Positions 15,864 to 22,840 of a DNA stretch of 28,679 nucleotides are shown here, piece by piece. Under the pieces are notes generated by a model that was not told where the DNA came from, ran no database searches, and saw only the letters and a list, made by a program, of their open reading frames with translations. The translations under genes were made by a program, and so were the position numbers. Numbering within the stretch: position 1 is the first letter of the stretch; each line of letters opens with the position of its first letter. The stretch comes from a virus, in IMG/VR virus record IMGVR_UViG_3300032053_000387, positions 1 to 28,679 of that record; one strand, 5' to 3'.

Positions 15864-15879
15864 TTTATTTTATATATTC
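15864..15879 (-). promoter_or_regulatory. Late-like promoter box of the SiaC-like gene
   Basis: Read leftwards: GAATATATAAAATAAA, ending 2 bp before the ATG at 15861. The very short distance implies a leaderless or nearly leaderless transcript, or use of a start codon further in. Confidence 0.45.
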
Positions 15880-15887
15880 TAGATTTT

Positions 15888-16085
15888 TTATTCTAGATGG
15901 CAATGAATACTCATAGCAGTATCTTCTGAATTTTCATAAAAATGTATTTCTTCTAGAGTCACACCACATTTTTCAACGTTATAATTAACTGTTGAGCCCG
16001 CAACATCAGGATGAATATTGCAAATATAACAGCCTACAGGTTTAGTACAGTTTGAAATAGTAAATATAAACAAAAAATCCGACAA
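15888..16085 (-). CDS. Small Cys/His-rich protein, uncertain start
   Basis: The frame from the ATG at 16085 gives 65 residues. The core CYICNIHPDVAG followed later by KCG and a final HCHLE suggests metal binding. The start is doubtful: the ATG lies inside the terminator hairpin at 16076-16105, and a promoter-like TTTATATTTACTAT (about 16071-16058) follows it, so a transcript from there would lack this ATG. No other ATG, GTG or TTG start precedes the CxxC motif in frame, so either readthrough transcripts are used or a rare start codon. The body ends near the SiaC-like gene's promoter box. No family recognised. Confidence 0.45.
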   Translation of the reverse strand: MSDFLFIFTISNCTKPVGCYICNIHPDVAGSTVNYNVEKCGVTLEEIHFYENSEDTAMSIHCHLE

Positions 16086-16105
16086 ATAAAAATATTTGAC
16101 GGATT
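16072..16105 (-). terminator. Rho-independent terminator after the nuclease-like gene
   Basis: Arms at 16076-16088 and 16093-16105 pair over 13 positions with one mismatch around a 4-nt loop. On the minus strand the hairpin is followed by TTTTTTG. It lies 22 bp after the stop at 16127. Confidence 0.75.
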
Positions 16106-16126
16106 ATTTTAACAGTTTCTTAACAA

Positions 16127-16534
16127 TTATTTAAAAAATTGATCTAATGACCAATGTTTAAGATTTTTTAATCTATAATACTTAAATCCCGGATCTCCTG
16201 ACATTAATGTATCAAAGTAATTTCTATTCATTTTTTTTATTTCTGCTGCTTCTATAACTATTGGAGTATGCAGCATATAATGATACACTATAAAATATTT
16301 GCCTGCAAAATTATCTAAAGATTTAAATGAAATCGCGTTTCTTTTAATATCGAAGCGTTCTCCGTTTACAAGAAAATCGCCATTAACTAAATCATATGAT
16401 ATGCTCCAATATGATTCATTAATAAATTTAGTATAAGGAATATGATTATCTATTAAATATTGTTCAAATAAATTTTCAGCTTCTACGCCCTTATTATATC
16501 TGACTTGAAATGTACTAAGATCTAGATTATCCAT
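16127..16534 (-). CDS. Possible PD-(D/E)XK-fold protein
   Basis: 135 residues. The N-terminal region GVEAENLFEQYLIDNHIPYT is a helix like the one that opens many restriction-endonuclease-like folds; it is followed by DLVNGDFLVNGERFDIKRN, where an Asp (GDF) and Asp-x-Lys (DIK) have the spacing of a PD-(D/E)XK core. The rest alternates strands and ends in the basic YRLKNLKHWSLDQFF. This is a fold-level guess. It follows a 53-residue gene by 10 bp and is closed by a strong terminator, so it is the last gene of that operon. Confidence 0.5.
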   Translation of the reverse strand: MDNLDLSTFQVRYNKGVEAENLFEQYLIDNHIPYTKFINESYWSISYDLVNGDFLVNGERFDIKRNAISFKSLDNFAGKYFIVYHYMLHTPIVIEAAEIKKMNRNYFDTLMSGDPGFKYYRLKNLKHWSLDQFFK

Positions 16535-16544
16535 TATTTTTATA

Positions 16545-16706
16545 TTAATACAAATTTGTACTTATTTCTTGAAGTACCCATGAATTAAATGATTGCGTCG
16601 AATTCATTCGTTTTACTTCAAGATCAACAGAAAATACAACGTGCCTTTTATTATTAGTTATATCATAACAAGATTGAAATTTATCTTTTGCGTCAGACAT
16701 TTTCAT
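16545..16706 (-). CDS. Small protein, 53 aa
   Basis: Frame from the ATG at 16706, which overlaps the stop of the preceding gene (TAATG), to the TAA at 16545; a second ATG at 16700 is also in frame. The protein starts MKMSDAKDKFQSCYDI and includes RHVVFSVDLEVKRMNS. The coupling to the upstream gene and the 10-bp gap to the downstream gene argue for a real gene. I recognise no family; it looks soluble. Confidence 0.55.
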   Translation of the reverse strand: MKMSDAKDKFQSCYDITNNKRHVVFSVDLEVKRMNSTQSFNSWVLQEISTNLY

Positions 16707-17041
16707 TATAAAAAATTATTAAGTAAAGGATGATATATTGATAAATAATCTGCTATGCCTTTTATTTCCCCAAAATTTTTAATAGCTGCTGAACCTTTAG
16801 ACATAGCTAACACTTTATGTTCTGTTTTTAATTCACTTTTTTCTGTAATATAATCATATCCGTATTTACCTACGAATTTTACTTTTTCCCCAAAATAATT
16901 AGAAAGAAGGGTTTCATATAAAGGTTCTAATATTAATCCATTGTTTATATTGTTATAAATGCCGCCTTCATTAATAAAATTGTCAATCATCGATTCATGA
17001 CAATCTTCAATAAAAACAGGAATAAATTTTTTAATTTTCAT
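16706..17041 (-). CDS. Hypothetical protein, 111 aa
   Basis: An unrecognised soluble protein beginning MKIKKFIPVFIEDCHESMID. The middle has GEKVKFVGKYGYDYITEKSEL, then a helical end with LAMSKGSAAIKNFGEIKGI. It heads a small operon with the 53-residue and nuclease-like genes, coupled by a TAATG overlap. A promoter-like TATTATATTTACATTATA lies about 20-35 bp before the ATG, sharing the core of the ~40-bp element but not its upstream part. Confidence 0.6.
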   Translation of the reverse strand: MKIKKFIPVFIEDCHESMIDNFINEGGIYNNINNGLILEPLYETLLSNYFGEKVKFVGKYGYDYITEKSELKTEHKVLAMSKGSAAIKNFGEIKGIADYLSIYHPLLNNFL

Positions 17042-17058
17042 CTTTATAAGTTTTAAAT

Positions 17059-17076
17059 TATAATGTAAATATAATA
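17059..17076 (-). promoter_or_regulatory. Promoter-like core
   Basis: Read leftwards the region gives TTATTATATTTACATTATA, the same TTATATTTAC core as the three ~40-bp elements, placed 18 bp before the ATG at 17041. The upstream TTTAGTCTCAG half is absent. Confidence 0.4.
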
Positions 17077-17129
17077 AAAATACTTGATAATATAAAATAT
17101 TTTATGGATTATTTTTATCAATTTTCATA

Positions 17130-17561
17130 TCAAATTATTCTAAATGTTTTTGTTTCATTTACAGGCCAGAAATATTTTCCATCATTAAATCCTTTATCTC
17201 TTGGAAATTTAGGACCATAAAAATTTTCATTTTTTTCGATAAGTCTTGCTCTCATTGCTCTATGGAAATTTTTATCTCCTATCCACCATGGATCTGTATT
17301 TTGATGATCAACATCATATTTAATCATTGTATTTTTATATCCTCGTTTAACCCACTCATCAATACAGCAATTGGTGTAGTATTTTAAAGAATTGGTGTAA
17401 CCTACCCACATTTTAATTGCTGGGTGATTCTGCCACGCTGTTGTTCTTCCTTCAAGAATATTAACAATTTGCATTGCTTCAATTCTTTGTTTTCCCAGAC
17501 GTTTCATATCAAGTTGTTGAACGCTTCTGATATAGTTAGGATAGGGCAAAAAGGTTTGCAT
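17130..17561 (-). CDS. MSMEG_6728 / pyrimidine-dimer-glycosylase-like family protein
   Basis: The start at 17561 is chosen because the family begins MQTFLPYPNYIRSVQQLD and this ATG comes directly after the previous stop. Family features: LDMKRLGKQRIEAMQIVN, then AWQNHPAIKMWVGYTNSL, then CIDEWVKRGYKN, and DPWWIGDKNFHRAMRARL. The related endonuclease V fold removes UV dimers in T4, but members of this group are mostly uncharacterised, so a DNA-repair role is only suggested. 143 residues. Followed by 88 bp without a gene. Confidence 0.7.
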   Translation of the reverse strand: MQTFLPYPNYIRSVQQLDMKRLGKQRIEAMQIVNILEGRTTAWQNHPAIKMWVGYTNSLKYYTNCCIDEWVKRGYKNTMIKYDVDHQNTDPWWIGDKNFHRAMRARLIEKNENFYGPKFPRDKGFNDGKYFWPVNETKTFRII

Positions 17562-17562
17562 C

Positions 17563-18279
17563 TTATGAATTATTTTTGTCGATTTTTTTCCTGAGTTCAT
17601 TCAATGCTAATTCTATTGTATTCGCAACATCTATTAGTTTATTATCATCTGGCTGTTTAACTTTATCTTTTATACAAGTCTCATAGCCTTTTCTATACGA
17701 TTCTTTTGCGAACTCGAATATTTTCAACATTAATTCTTTTCTTTTATTATAATCGCCTACAAAAGTTTTAAGATTTTCATTATATTTTGTAGAAAAATAC
17801 AACCAATCTACATTGTAAGTAAAATCATAGTTTACTAAATCAAATTTAATCGTATCGTTACTTACTGAAGTGTTCTCGGGAGAATAGACATGAGCATATG
17901 GTTTATCTGAAAATCTATATGTTCTAGAACTTTCAAATTCTACTTTTTCGCCTCCGGGTTTTAGAGCAGATGGAACTCTCCAACCATTTTTATAGTATAT
18001 AATAGATGTAAGAATTTTTCTTTCTTCAATAACTGCTTCTGCAATAACTTCTACGCGCTCGTTTGCAGCAAAAGAATTTAAAATCCAAATAGGTTTTTTA
18101 TTAGTAAAACTATAAGTTTTTTTAAACATTACATTTCTGGCAGCTCTTTTGGTAATATCTAACCACCAATTTTTTCCAAGAATTTCAGTAAGCGGGCCAC
18201 TACCACTTTTCCTATTAACATAAATATTACGTATACTGTGTACACATCTTTCTACCGCTTCGTTATAATAATTTTTCAT
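17563..18279 (-). CDS. Hypothetical protein, 238 aa
   Basis: An unrecognised protein. The N-terminal half has SGSGPLTEILGKNWWLDITK and a run of alternating strands (IWILNSFAANERVEVIAEAV); the C-terminal 90 residues are helical and charged (NKRKELMLKIFEFAKESYRK, then NTIELALNELRKKID). The ATG overlaps the stop of the small membrane-protein gene upstream (ATGA), and the glycosylase-like gene starts right after its stop, so all three are one operon. Confidence 0.6.
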   Translation of the reverse strand: MKNYYNEAVERCVHSIRNIYVNRKSGSGPLTEILGKNWWLDITKRAARNVMFKKTYSFTNKKPIWILNSFAANERVEVIAEAVIEERKILTSIIYYKNGWRVPSALKPGGEKVEFESSRTYRFSDKPYAHVYSPENTSVSNDTIKFDLVNYDFTYNVDWLYFSTKYNENLKTFVGDYNKRKELMLKIFEFAKESYRKGYETCIKDKVKQPDDNKLIDVANTIELALNELRKKIDKNNS

Positions 18280-18443
18280 TTATCGTCAGGTTTTAAATAT
18301 AACGTTGATGTAATATAATTCCATATTGAAAATACTCCCCAACATACTGCCCATTCAGTTTTTCCTTTTGCAGCGTAATATAACATTATACCAAGGCATG
18401 CAAAGGCAAACAACAGCATAACTGTAAATAATAATTTTTTCAT
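18276..18443 (-). CDS. Small membrane protein, 55 aa
   Basis: Frame from the ATG at 18443 to a TGA that overlaps the next ATG. The N-terminus MKKLLFTVMLLFAFACLGIM is either a signal-like or a transmembrane segment (Leu5-Tyr22), followed by a tryptophan-rich second hydrophobic stretch (WAVCWGVFSIWNYI) and a short charged tail KPDDK. The cysteine in FAC-LG at residue 15 is not in a clear lipobox. Tight coupling to the downstream gene supports it. Confidence 0.6.
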   Translation of the reverse strand: MKKLLFTVMLLFAFACLGIMLYYAAKGKTEWAVCWGVFSIWNYITSTLYLKPDDK

Positions 18444-18485
18444 AATAATTTAATGTATTTGTTAATTGATTAATTTGACAATGAT

Positions 18486-18716
18486 TTATTTTTCATCATT
18501 ATTATCTTTTTTAAATATTTTCATTATCATATCTAATGCACATTTACTGCAAAACAAAAGATCTGTTCTATCTATTAATTCTTTAAATCCAAGATTTTCT
18601 TTTATTATTATGCCGCATTTACGACATAATACAGCACCCCTACCATTATTAAATTTAAAAATAGGTTTTAACTGTTTTTTAGTTATAGGATCATATTTTA
18701 AACGAGACCAAGTCAT
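18486..18716 (-). CDS. Small zinc-binding protein with two CxxC pairs
   Basis: I place the start at the ATG at 18716, 4 bp after the upstream stop, rather than at 18758 inside the upstream gene. The 76-residue protein starts MTWSRLKYDPITKKQLKPIF and contains VLCRKCGIII and LLFCSKCALDM, separated by about 20 residues, a probable zinc ribbon, with a lysine-rich end. Together with the 80-residue gene upstream it forms a compact pair. No specific family is recognised. Confidence 0.6.
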   Translation of the reverse strand: MTWSRLKYDPITKKQLKPIFKFNNGRGAVLCRKCGIIIKENLGFKELIDRTDLLFCSKCALDMIMKIFKKDNNDEK

Positions 18717-18720
18717 AATT

Positions 18721-18963
18721 TTAATTTTTTGCAGATTTCCATGAAATTTTATATTCACTAAAATGTCTCCATTTCGTACTTATTTTGTAACCCTCAGTTT
18801 TAAGCTGTTTGACAACTTCATTATAAAGATATATATCGATGTTTGTGTAAAAATTTCCTTTCAGTATCGCCATTTCTATATCTTTCATTACTTTTTCATA
18901 TTGCGGTGTAATTAAAGATTTTATGGTTTTTACCGTTTTTTTATTTGCTTCTTTTGCTGTCAT
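18721..18963 (-). CDS. Small phage protein, 80 aa
   Basis: Starts MTAKEANKKTVKTIKSLITP. The pattern of a helical N-terminus, a mid-helix (EVVKQLKTEGYKIST) and a final strand with EYKISWKSAKN matches a type of short protein often seen in phages of Bacteroidota and Firmicutes, whose function is unknown. It follows the 36-residue membrane peptide by 7 bp and precedes the zinc protein by 4 bp. Confidence 0.6.
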   Translation of the reverse strand: MTAKEANKKTVKTIKSLITPQYEKVMKDIEMAILKGNFYTNIDIYLYNEVVKQLKTEGYKISTKWRHFSEYKISWKSAKN

Positions 18964-18970
18964 ATATTTT

Positions 18971-19081
18971 TTATTTAAATATTCCTTTACTTTTTAATAT
19001 TCCATACAATATAAACCATATTATGTATAATGTAGGAAACCAAAAAACTTTAATTAATAATACTATTTTATCTTTTTTCAT
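18971..19081 (-). CDS. Single-span membrane peptide, 36 aa
   Basis: Frame from the ATG at 19081 to the TAA at 18971. It starts MKKDKIVLLIKVFWFPTLYI and has one hydrophobic helix (about residues 7-29) with positive charges at both ends. A promoter-like TATTATATTTG lies 15-25 bp upstream, right after a terminator, so it appears to be the first gene of a leftward operon. Small size makes the call tentative. Confidence 0.45.
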   Translation of the reverse strand: MKKDKIVLLIKVFWFPTLYIIWFILYGILKSKGIFK

Positions 19082-19089
19082 AAATACTT

Positions 19090-19103
19090 TGTACAAATAT
19101 AAT
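19090..19103 (-). promoter_or_regulatory. Bacteroidota-type promoter -7 box
   Basis: Read leftwards the sequence is TTATTATATTTGTAC; TATATTTG fits the Bacteroidota -7 consensus TAnnTTTG exactly. It directly follows the terminator at 19104-19132 and precedes the ATG at 19081. Confidence 0.45.
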
Positions 19104-19132
19104 AAAAAAACCCGAAATAAAAAAACTTCGAG
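19104..19132 (-). terminator. Rho-independent terminator after an ESDP gene
   Basis: On the minus strand CTCGAAG pairs with the TTTCGGG side across an 8-nt T-rich loop, with G-U pairs, followed by TTTTTTT. It lies about 55 bp after the stop at 19187. Confidence 0.6.
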
Positions 19133-19186
19133 TCATATATTTCTGTTAAAAATCTGTTAAAGATTTAAGGTATTTTCTAACTAACA

Positions 19187-19684
19187 TTATTGTTTTGGAT
19201 CTTTTACTCTTATATCATTACCTTTAACATTACAAACTTTTTTTACATCTTCAATTGTAAATTCAACTAAATTATTATAGCAAGCAAACATATCATCTAC
19301 TTTTTTAGGTGCATATTCTAATGATGTTAATTGATTGTCACAACAAAAGAAATTATCTGTAACATATTCTGGACATCCTCGTAAAGTAGTTAATGGATTT
19401 GAATTAATCCACATAGTACCTTTAACTGTTCTAAATTTAATATATAGCGGTAATTCTACTAATCCTATATTATATAAATTTAAATTACCTTTAACATCTA
19501 TAGTTAAATTGTTATTTATTGTAAATTTAGCTTCGAGAACAAATGGATCGTGGTATCTACCTACAGAAAATTGTTTTATCCACTTTTCAATAATAGCTCT
19601 ATTACCAATTCCCATATCTCGTATAGGATCAGATTCATCTGTAAATTTTTCATTGATAATATAGTTTTTTACAAATCTCATCAT
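19187..19684 (-). CDS. ESDP-tagged leucine-rich-like protein
   Basis: 165 residues. The tag INEKFTDESDPIRDMGIG is at residues 10-27. After a short linker (AIIEKWIKQF) comes a leucine-rich-like solenoid with repeated elements of the form L-x-x-L-x-x-(C/A)P-x-x-V: NLYNIGLVELPLYI, NPLTTLRGCPEYV, NQLTSLEYAPKKV. Such 'NQLTSLEGCP' repeats occur in various large phages and mediate protein contacts. The ATG (two in tandem at 19684 and 19681) follows the preceding ESDP gene's stop without a gap. Last of a three-gene ESDP operon closed by the terminator at 19104-19132. Confidence 0.75.
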   Translation of the reverse strand: MMRFVKNYIINEKFTDESDPIRDMGIGNRAIIEKWIKQFSVGRYHDPFVLEAKFTINNNLTIDVKGNLNLYNIGLVELPLYIKFRTVKGTMWINSNPLTTLRGCPEYVTDNFFCCDNQLTSLEYAPKKVDDMFACYNNLVEFTIEDVKKVCNVKGNDIRVKDPKQ

Positions 19685-20191
19685 TTAATTCTGACGTTTA
19701 TGTTTTATGACTTGTTCTTTATATACTTGTTCAGTTTTATACTGACTATAAATAATTGAAAAAACTTTATAATCCATTCCCCTGTTATAACACGCCGGCT
19801 TTAATATATTTCTAAATTGAGGATTAATTTTAAATCTTACAATCATCGGCAATTTTGCTTTAGATATAGATTCCAGACATATGTTATCGTGTTTGATTAA
19901 TTTAGGATCAATAAGGACTCTACTTAATCCTAGATCATAAATTATGTTTTTAACATAATTGAATAAATCATTTACTTCAGTTTTTGATAAAGGCTTAACA
20001 TGAGGATGGCTAAACCAAAAATCTATGTATGTATTCCGAATGTATATAGTAAATAATAATTTTTTATTATCATGTTTATCTACTAAATCTACTAAATTTT
20101 TATATTGATTAACTGCTCCAATTCCCATGTCAGTTATAGGATCTGATTCATCAGTAAATTTTTCATTTATATATTCTTTAACTAATTGCAT
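19685..20191 (-). CDS. ESDP-tagged protein, middle of the leftward set
   Basis: Start at 20191, where TAATG couples it to the upstream gene; an in-frame ATG at 20197 lies within that gene. 168 residues from this start. The leader MQLVKEYINEKFTDESDPI (then TDMGIG) closely parallels the second gene of the rightward island (MNIIKEYINEKF). The body is an unrecognised alpha/beta domain (LLFTIYIRNTYIDFWFSHPH, SRVLIDPKLIKHDNICL) with a basic tail (EQVIKHKRQN). Confidence 0.75.
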   Translation of the reverse strand: MQLVKEYINEKFTDESDPITDMGIGAVNQYKNLVDLVDKHDNKKLLFTIYIRNTYIDFWFSHPHVKPLSKTEVNDLFNYVKNIIYDLGLSRVLIDPKLIKHDNICLESISKAKLPMIVRFKINPQFRNILKPACYNRGMDYKVFSIIYSQYKTEQVYKEQVIKHKRQN

Positions 20192-20523
20192 TACCATCTT
20201 AGCTCATTTTCTTCTCTCCATCTTTGTTCTCCTTCTTCTTGTCGTTCTCTTTCATACTCTTCCTGCCTTGCACGATCTTGTTCTCTATTATATTCCTCTT
20301 CTTGACAAACATTACACCAAGTTTCTTTAACGTATTTATCCCCAAATTTATCTAATATTATTTGAGCCCTATTAAGTTTATCTCCAAATAAAACTTCTCC
20401 ATATTCATCTATTAAACCACCGCATACATCGCAGCGATAAACAATTCCTTTGATTCCTATTTCTAAATCATTGATAGGATCTGATTCATCTTGAAATTTC
20501 TCATTAACAAATCTGGCTCGCAT
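20191..20523 (-). CDS. ESDP-tagged zinc-ribbon protein with charged helical tail
   Basis: 110 residues. The tag is the most diverged copy: MRARFVNEKFQDESDPINDL then EIG. Next comes a zinc ribbon with CDVCGGLIDEYGEV and WCNVCQEE (two CxxC pairs about 40 residues apart). The last 35 residues are almost only Glu, Arg and Gln (EEEYNREQDRARQEEYERER), a long single helix. A late-like promoter box lies about 14 bp upstream; this is the first gene of the leftward ESDP operon, with TAATG coupling to the second. Confidence 0.75.
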   Translation of the reverse strand: MRARFVNEKFQDESDPINDLEIGIKGIVYRCDVCGGLIDEYGEVLFGDKLNRAQIILDKFGDKYVKETWCNVCQEEEYNREQDRARQEEYERERQEEGEQRWREENELRW

Positions 20524-20536
20524 GTAATATGTTTAA

Positions 20537-20552
20537 TTTATTTTATATATCT
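20537..20552 (-). promoter_or_regulatory. Late-like promoter box of the leftward ESDP operon
   Basis: Read leftwards: AGATATATAAAATAAA, 13 bp before the ATG at 20523. Confidence 0.5.
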
Positions 20553-20596
20553 TTTTATCTATATGTTCATTGTTATTTTGAAGAAACTACAAATCA

Positions 20597-21916
20597 TTAA
20601 TCGTCTCGTTTTCCTTGAGTGTAAATACATACAACTGTTGGAAATCTTAAACTTATTTCTCCTTGTTGATTATGTGATTCTTCGAAATATTTCACTTTGA
20701 TTTCTTTTCCTATAAGATCTTTTGGGTGATCTTTGTAATATCTTCTTTCGTTTAACGAGAAGCCGCTCCCCACATTTACTTCATAACCTTTATGATCTAT
20801 TGTAACACTTCTCATGACAGTTTCTGTGACTTCTAGACCATCAACAATGACACGGAATGGGCCAACATCAACTTTCTTTACAATATATTCAGCATCAAAA
20901 AACGATTTAACTTTTAATAGATTATTAGAACGTTTTCCTTCATAAGGAATATTTTTACGAAGCATTACGCCTTCCCATCCTTCTTTTTTTCCTTGCGCAA
21001 TCATTTCAGTTAAAATAGTCCCATCAGTAACTTCAATTTGAGGAAGCATTTCAAGAATATTTTTATTGTATGAATTTGAGTTTAATAAAAATTTAAGATT
21101 ATTATATCTAATTGATAATAAAGTTTCTCCCTCTTTTTTTATAAAATCTTCTAACGAAATAATATCAAATATAAGAAGTTTGGGGTTTTTAATAGTATGA
21201 TTTTTACGATTATGTTCTTTTATTATACCCTGGAAATTTTCTTTTCCGTTTTCATCAACAATGCAAACTTCTCCATCGATAACACAATTTTTTAAATTAA
21301 GCTGTTTAATTTCATCTTTTAAAACAGTAAGAGTTTCAATTTCATTTCCACTACGACTTAACGTTTTAATATTTCCAACACTATCTATCATAACGATACA
21401 GCGAATTCCATCAAGTTTTCTACTTACAAACCATTTTTCTTTTGTAAAATCTATTTTTTTGCTCATTCTTTCATCGTATTTATTTGCAAGAGCAACATCA
21501 AATGTAGGAATAAGACCCGGGAATATTCTCTCAATAAGACTTGTAGATATTCTATTCTTAAGATTTCTATCAAAAATAGTATAAATTAAATTTCTATACT
21601 GTTCGTTATCTGATATGAAGCCATTAACTTCTTTTATAGCATCATGACCGGTTATTTTTCTTGCGTCAAGCGCATCTAATAGATCAAATAAGTCAGTGTA
21701 TACAGGGGAAACTGCACAAAGTTTATGATTTTTTTTAAGATTTGATGCTTTTACATAATACTGTTTAAATCCAGTATATGTGTAAAGTAAAACTTTCTTA
21801 ATAAATTCGTTATTTTTATACTTATTAAGTATGACAACCTTTTCATTTGTGGAATTTGTTGCATTAGATTCATCAATAAACTGTTTAAGGGTTGAAAAAT
21901 CATTATTCGTATACAT
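20597..21916 (-). CDS. ATP-dependent DNA ligase
   Basis: Seals nicks by way of a lysine-AMP intermediate. I choose the ATG at 21916 (MYTNNDFSTL), just after the upstream stop; 439 residues. Motif I is KLDGIR (Lys167), followed by LSRSGNEI, CVIDGEVCI (motif III), EGVMLRK (motif IV) and LLKVKSFFDAEYIVKKV (motif V), then an OB-fold domain ending in ISLRFPTVVCIY. The N-terminal 140 residues form the helical domain seen in T4 gp30-like ligases (T4: 487 residues). Its place among replication-type genes fits Okazaki-fragment joining. No intein is present. Confidence 0.92.
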   Translation of the reverse strand: MYTNNDFSTLKQFIDESNATNSTNEKVVILNKYKNNEFIKKVLLYTYTGFKQYYVKASNLKKNHKLCAVSPVYTDLFDLLDALDARKITGHDAIKEVNGFISDNEQYRNLIYTIFDRNLKNRISTSLIERIFPGLIPTFDVALANKYDERMSKKIDFTKEKWFVSRKLDGIRCIVMIDSVGNIKTLSRSGNEIETLTVLKDEIKQLNLKNCVIDGEVCIVDENGKENFQGIIKEHNRKNHTIKNPKLLIFDIISLEDFIKKEGETLLSIRYNNLKFLLNSNSYNKNILEMLPQIEVTDGTILTEMIAQGKKEGWEGVMLRKNIPYEGKRSNNLLKVKSFFDAEYIVKKVDVGPFRVIVDGLEVTETVMRSVTIDHKGYEVNVGSGFSLNERRYYKDHPKDLIGKEIKVKYFEESHNQQGEISLRFPTVVCIYTQGKRDD

Positions 21917-21920
21917 ATTT

Positions 21921-22235
21921 TTAAATATTAACGTTATCAAAATATTTTTTAACAGTTTCCATTGTAGGTTCTTTTAAAACTTCATCTGCTAATTCATCTA
22001 CGTAATCGTAGGCTTCATCATCCCCACACATTATTCCTTCATTATCATTAAATATTTGTTCATTTATAGCATCTACTAATTCTCCTTCCATAGCAGAATC
22101 TTCATATGCCTCTTCATCGAATACTTCATCAGGACTATTAAGATCAGCTTGTATTAAAAAATCCTGATAATATTCTCTGATTATATCTTTAACTTCTTCT
22201 TTATGAGATTTTAAATACTTTTTAGTCTTTTTCAT
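21921..22235 (-). CDS. Acidic hypothetical protein, 104 aa
   Basis: The start at 22235 (MKKTKKYLKSHKEEVKDIIR) is preferred to an upstream in-frame ATG at 22271, because the latter lies within promoter-like element C. The protein is highly acidic and helical (DEVFDEEAYEDSAMEGELVD, then DDEAYDYVDELADEVL) after a lysine-rich first 15 residues. Such acidity is seen in DNA-mimic and inhibitor proteins, but no family is recognised. It stands between element C and the ligase and is 4 bp from the ligase start, so it is likely an early gene co-expressed with it. Confidence 0.6.
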   Translation of the reverse strand: MKKTKKYLKSHKEEVKDIIREYYQDFLIQADLNSPDEVFDEEAYEDSAMEGELVDAINEQIFNDNEGIMCGDDEAYDYVDELADEVLKEPTMETVKKYFDNVNI

Positions 22236-22253
22236 AATGATATATTTTAATTG

Positions 22254-22297
22254 TATAGTAAATATAATCAATATTTCTGAGACTAAAAAATATTTTT
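22254..22297 (-). promoter_or_regulatory. Copy C of the ~40-bp promoter-like element
   Basis: Read leftwards: TTTTTTAGTCTCAGAAATA, then TTGATTATATTTACTATA, ending 18 bp before the ATG at 22235. One base differs from copy B over about 40 bp. Confidence 0.65.
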
Positions 22298-22313
22298 CAA
22301 TATATTTCCATTA

Positions 22314-22811
22314 TTATTCTGGAAATTCTATTGTATATTTATGTTCTTTTGACATATGACACATATTATTCTGTAATATTTCGAAATCTATTGTAGGTTT
22401 TCCGTAATCTGATTCAGTGTATATTTCAATATCTATAGAACCCATTATTACATCATTAATATAGTATATATGTTCTTTGACGTAATCTTCAAATTCTACT
22501 ACTTTATCATAAATTATTTCTATATCATCATCACCTAATACAGTATATGTTATTTTAATTTTTGATCTAAAGGGTGTATCGGAAAAAAACTTAAATCCTA
22601 ATGGAAAATCTCGGAAATATCTATGTTTAGTTTTTGTTAATACTCTATAATTTACAATTCTTATTGGTAAATCTATTTTAAATATGGGTTTTGTTACAAC
22701 AAATTTACAATCTGGTAATACAATTTTATCAATATTAGGTGCTTTTAATTTTTTTAATAAAATTATAATTATTACTAAGGCTATAACACATAATATAAAA
22801 TTAACCAACAT
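22314..22811 (-). CDS. Membrane-anchored hypothetical protein, 165 aa
   Basis: One N-terminal transmembrane helix (about residues 4-20, VNFILCVIALVIIIILL) followed by a lysine-rich stop-transfer and a strand-rich soluble domain of about 140 residues (FKIDLPIRIVNYRVLTKTKH, then IKITYTVLGDDDIEIIYDKV). The alternating pattern suggests an immunoglobulin-like or similar beta sandwich. No family recognised. It follows the fibre-like gene by about 30 bp and precedes element C, so it ends a transcription unit. Confidence 0.55.
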   Translation of the reverse strand: MLVNFILCVIALVIIIILLKKLKAPNIDKIVLPDCKFVVTKPIFKIDLPIRIVNYRVLTKTKHRYFRDFPLGFKFFSDTPFRSKIKITYTVLGDDDIEIIYDKVVEFEDYVKEHIYYINDVIMGSIDIEIYTESDYGKPTIDFEILQNNMCHMSKEHKYTIEFPE

Positions 22812-22840
22812 AATTTAATTATTGTTTTTAGGTTTTCATG

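Noticed and set aside
19335-20330. Plus-strand frames sharing a recurring string (GSDSSVNFS)
   Set aside because: This is the reverse complement of the ESDP leader coding sequence; the repetition is real but belongs to the minus-strand genes.
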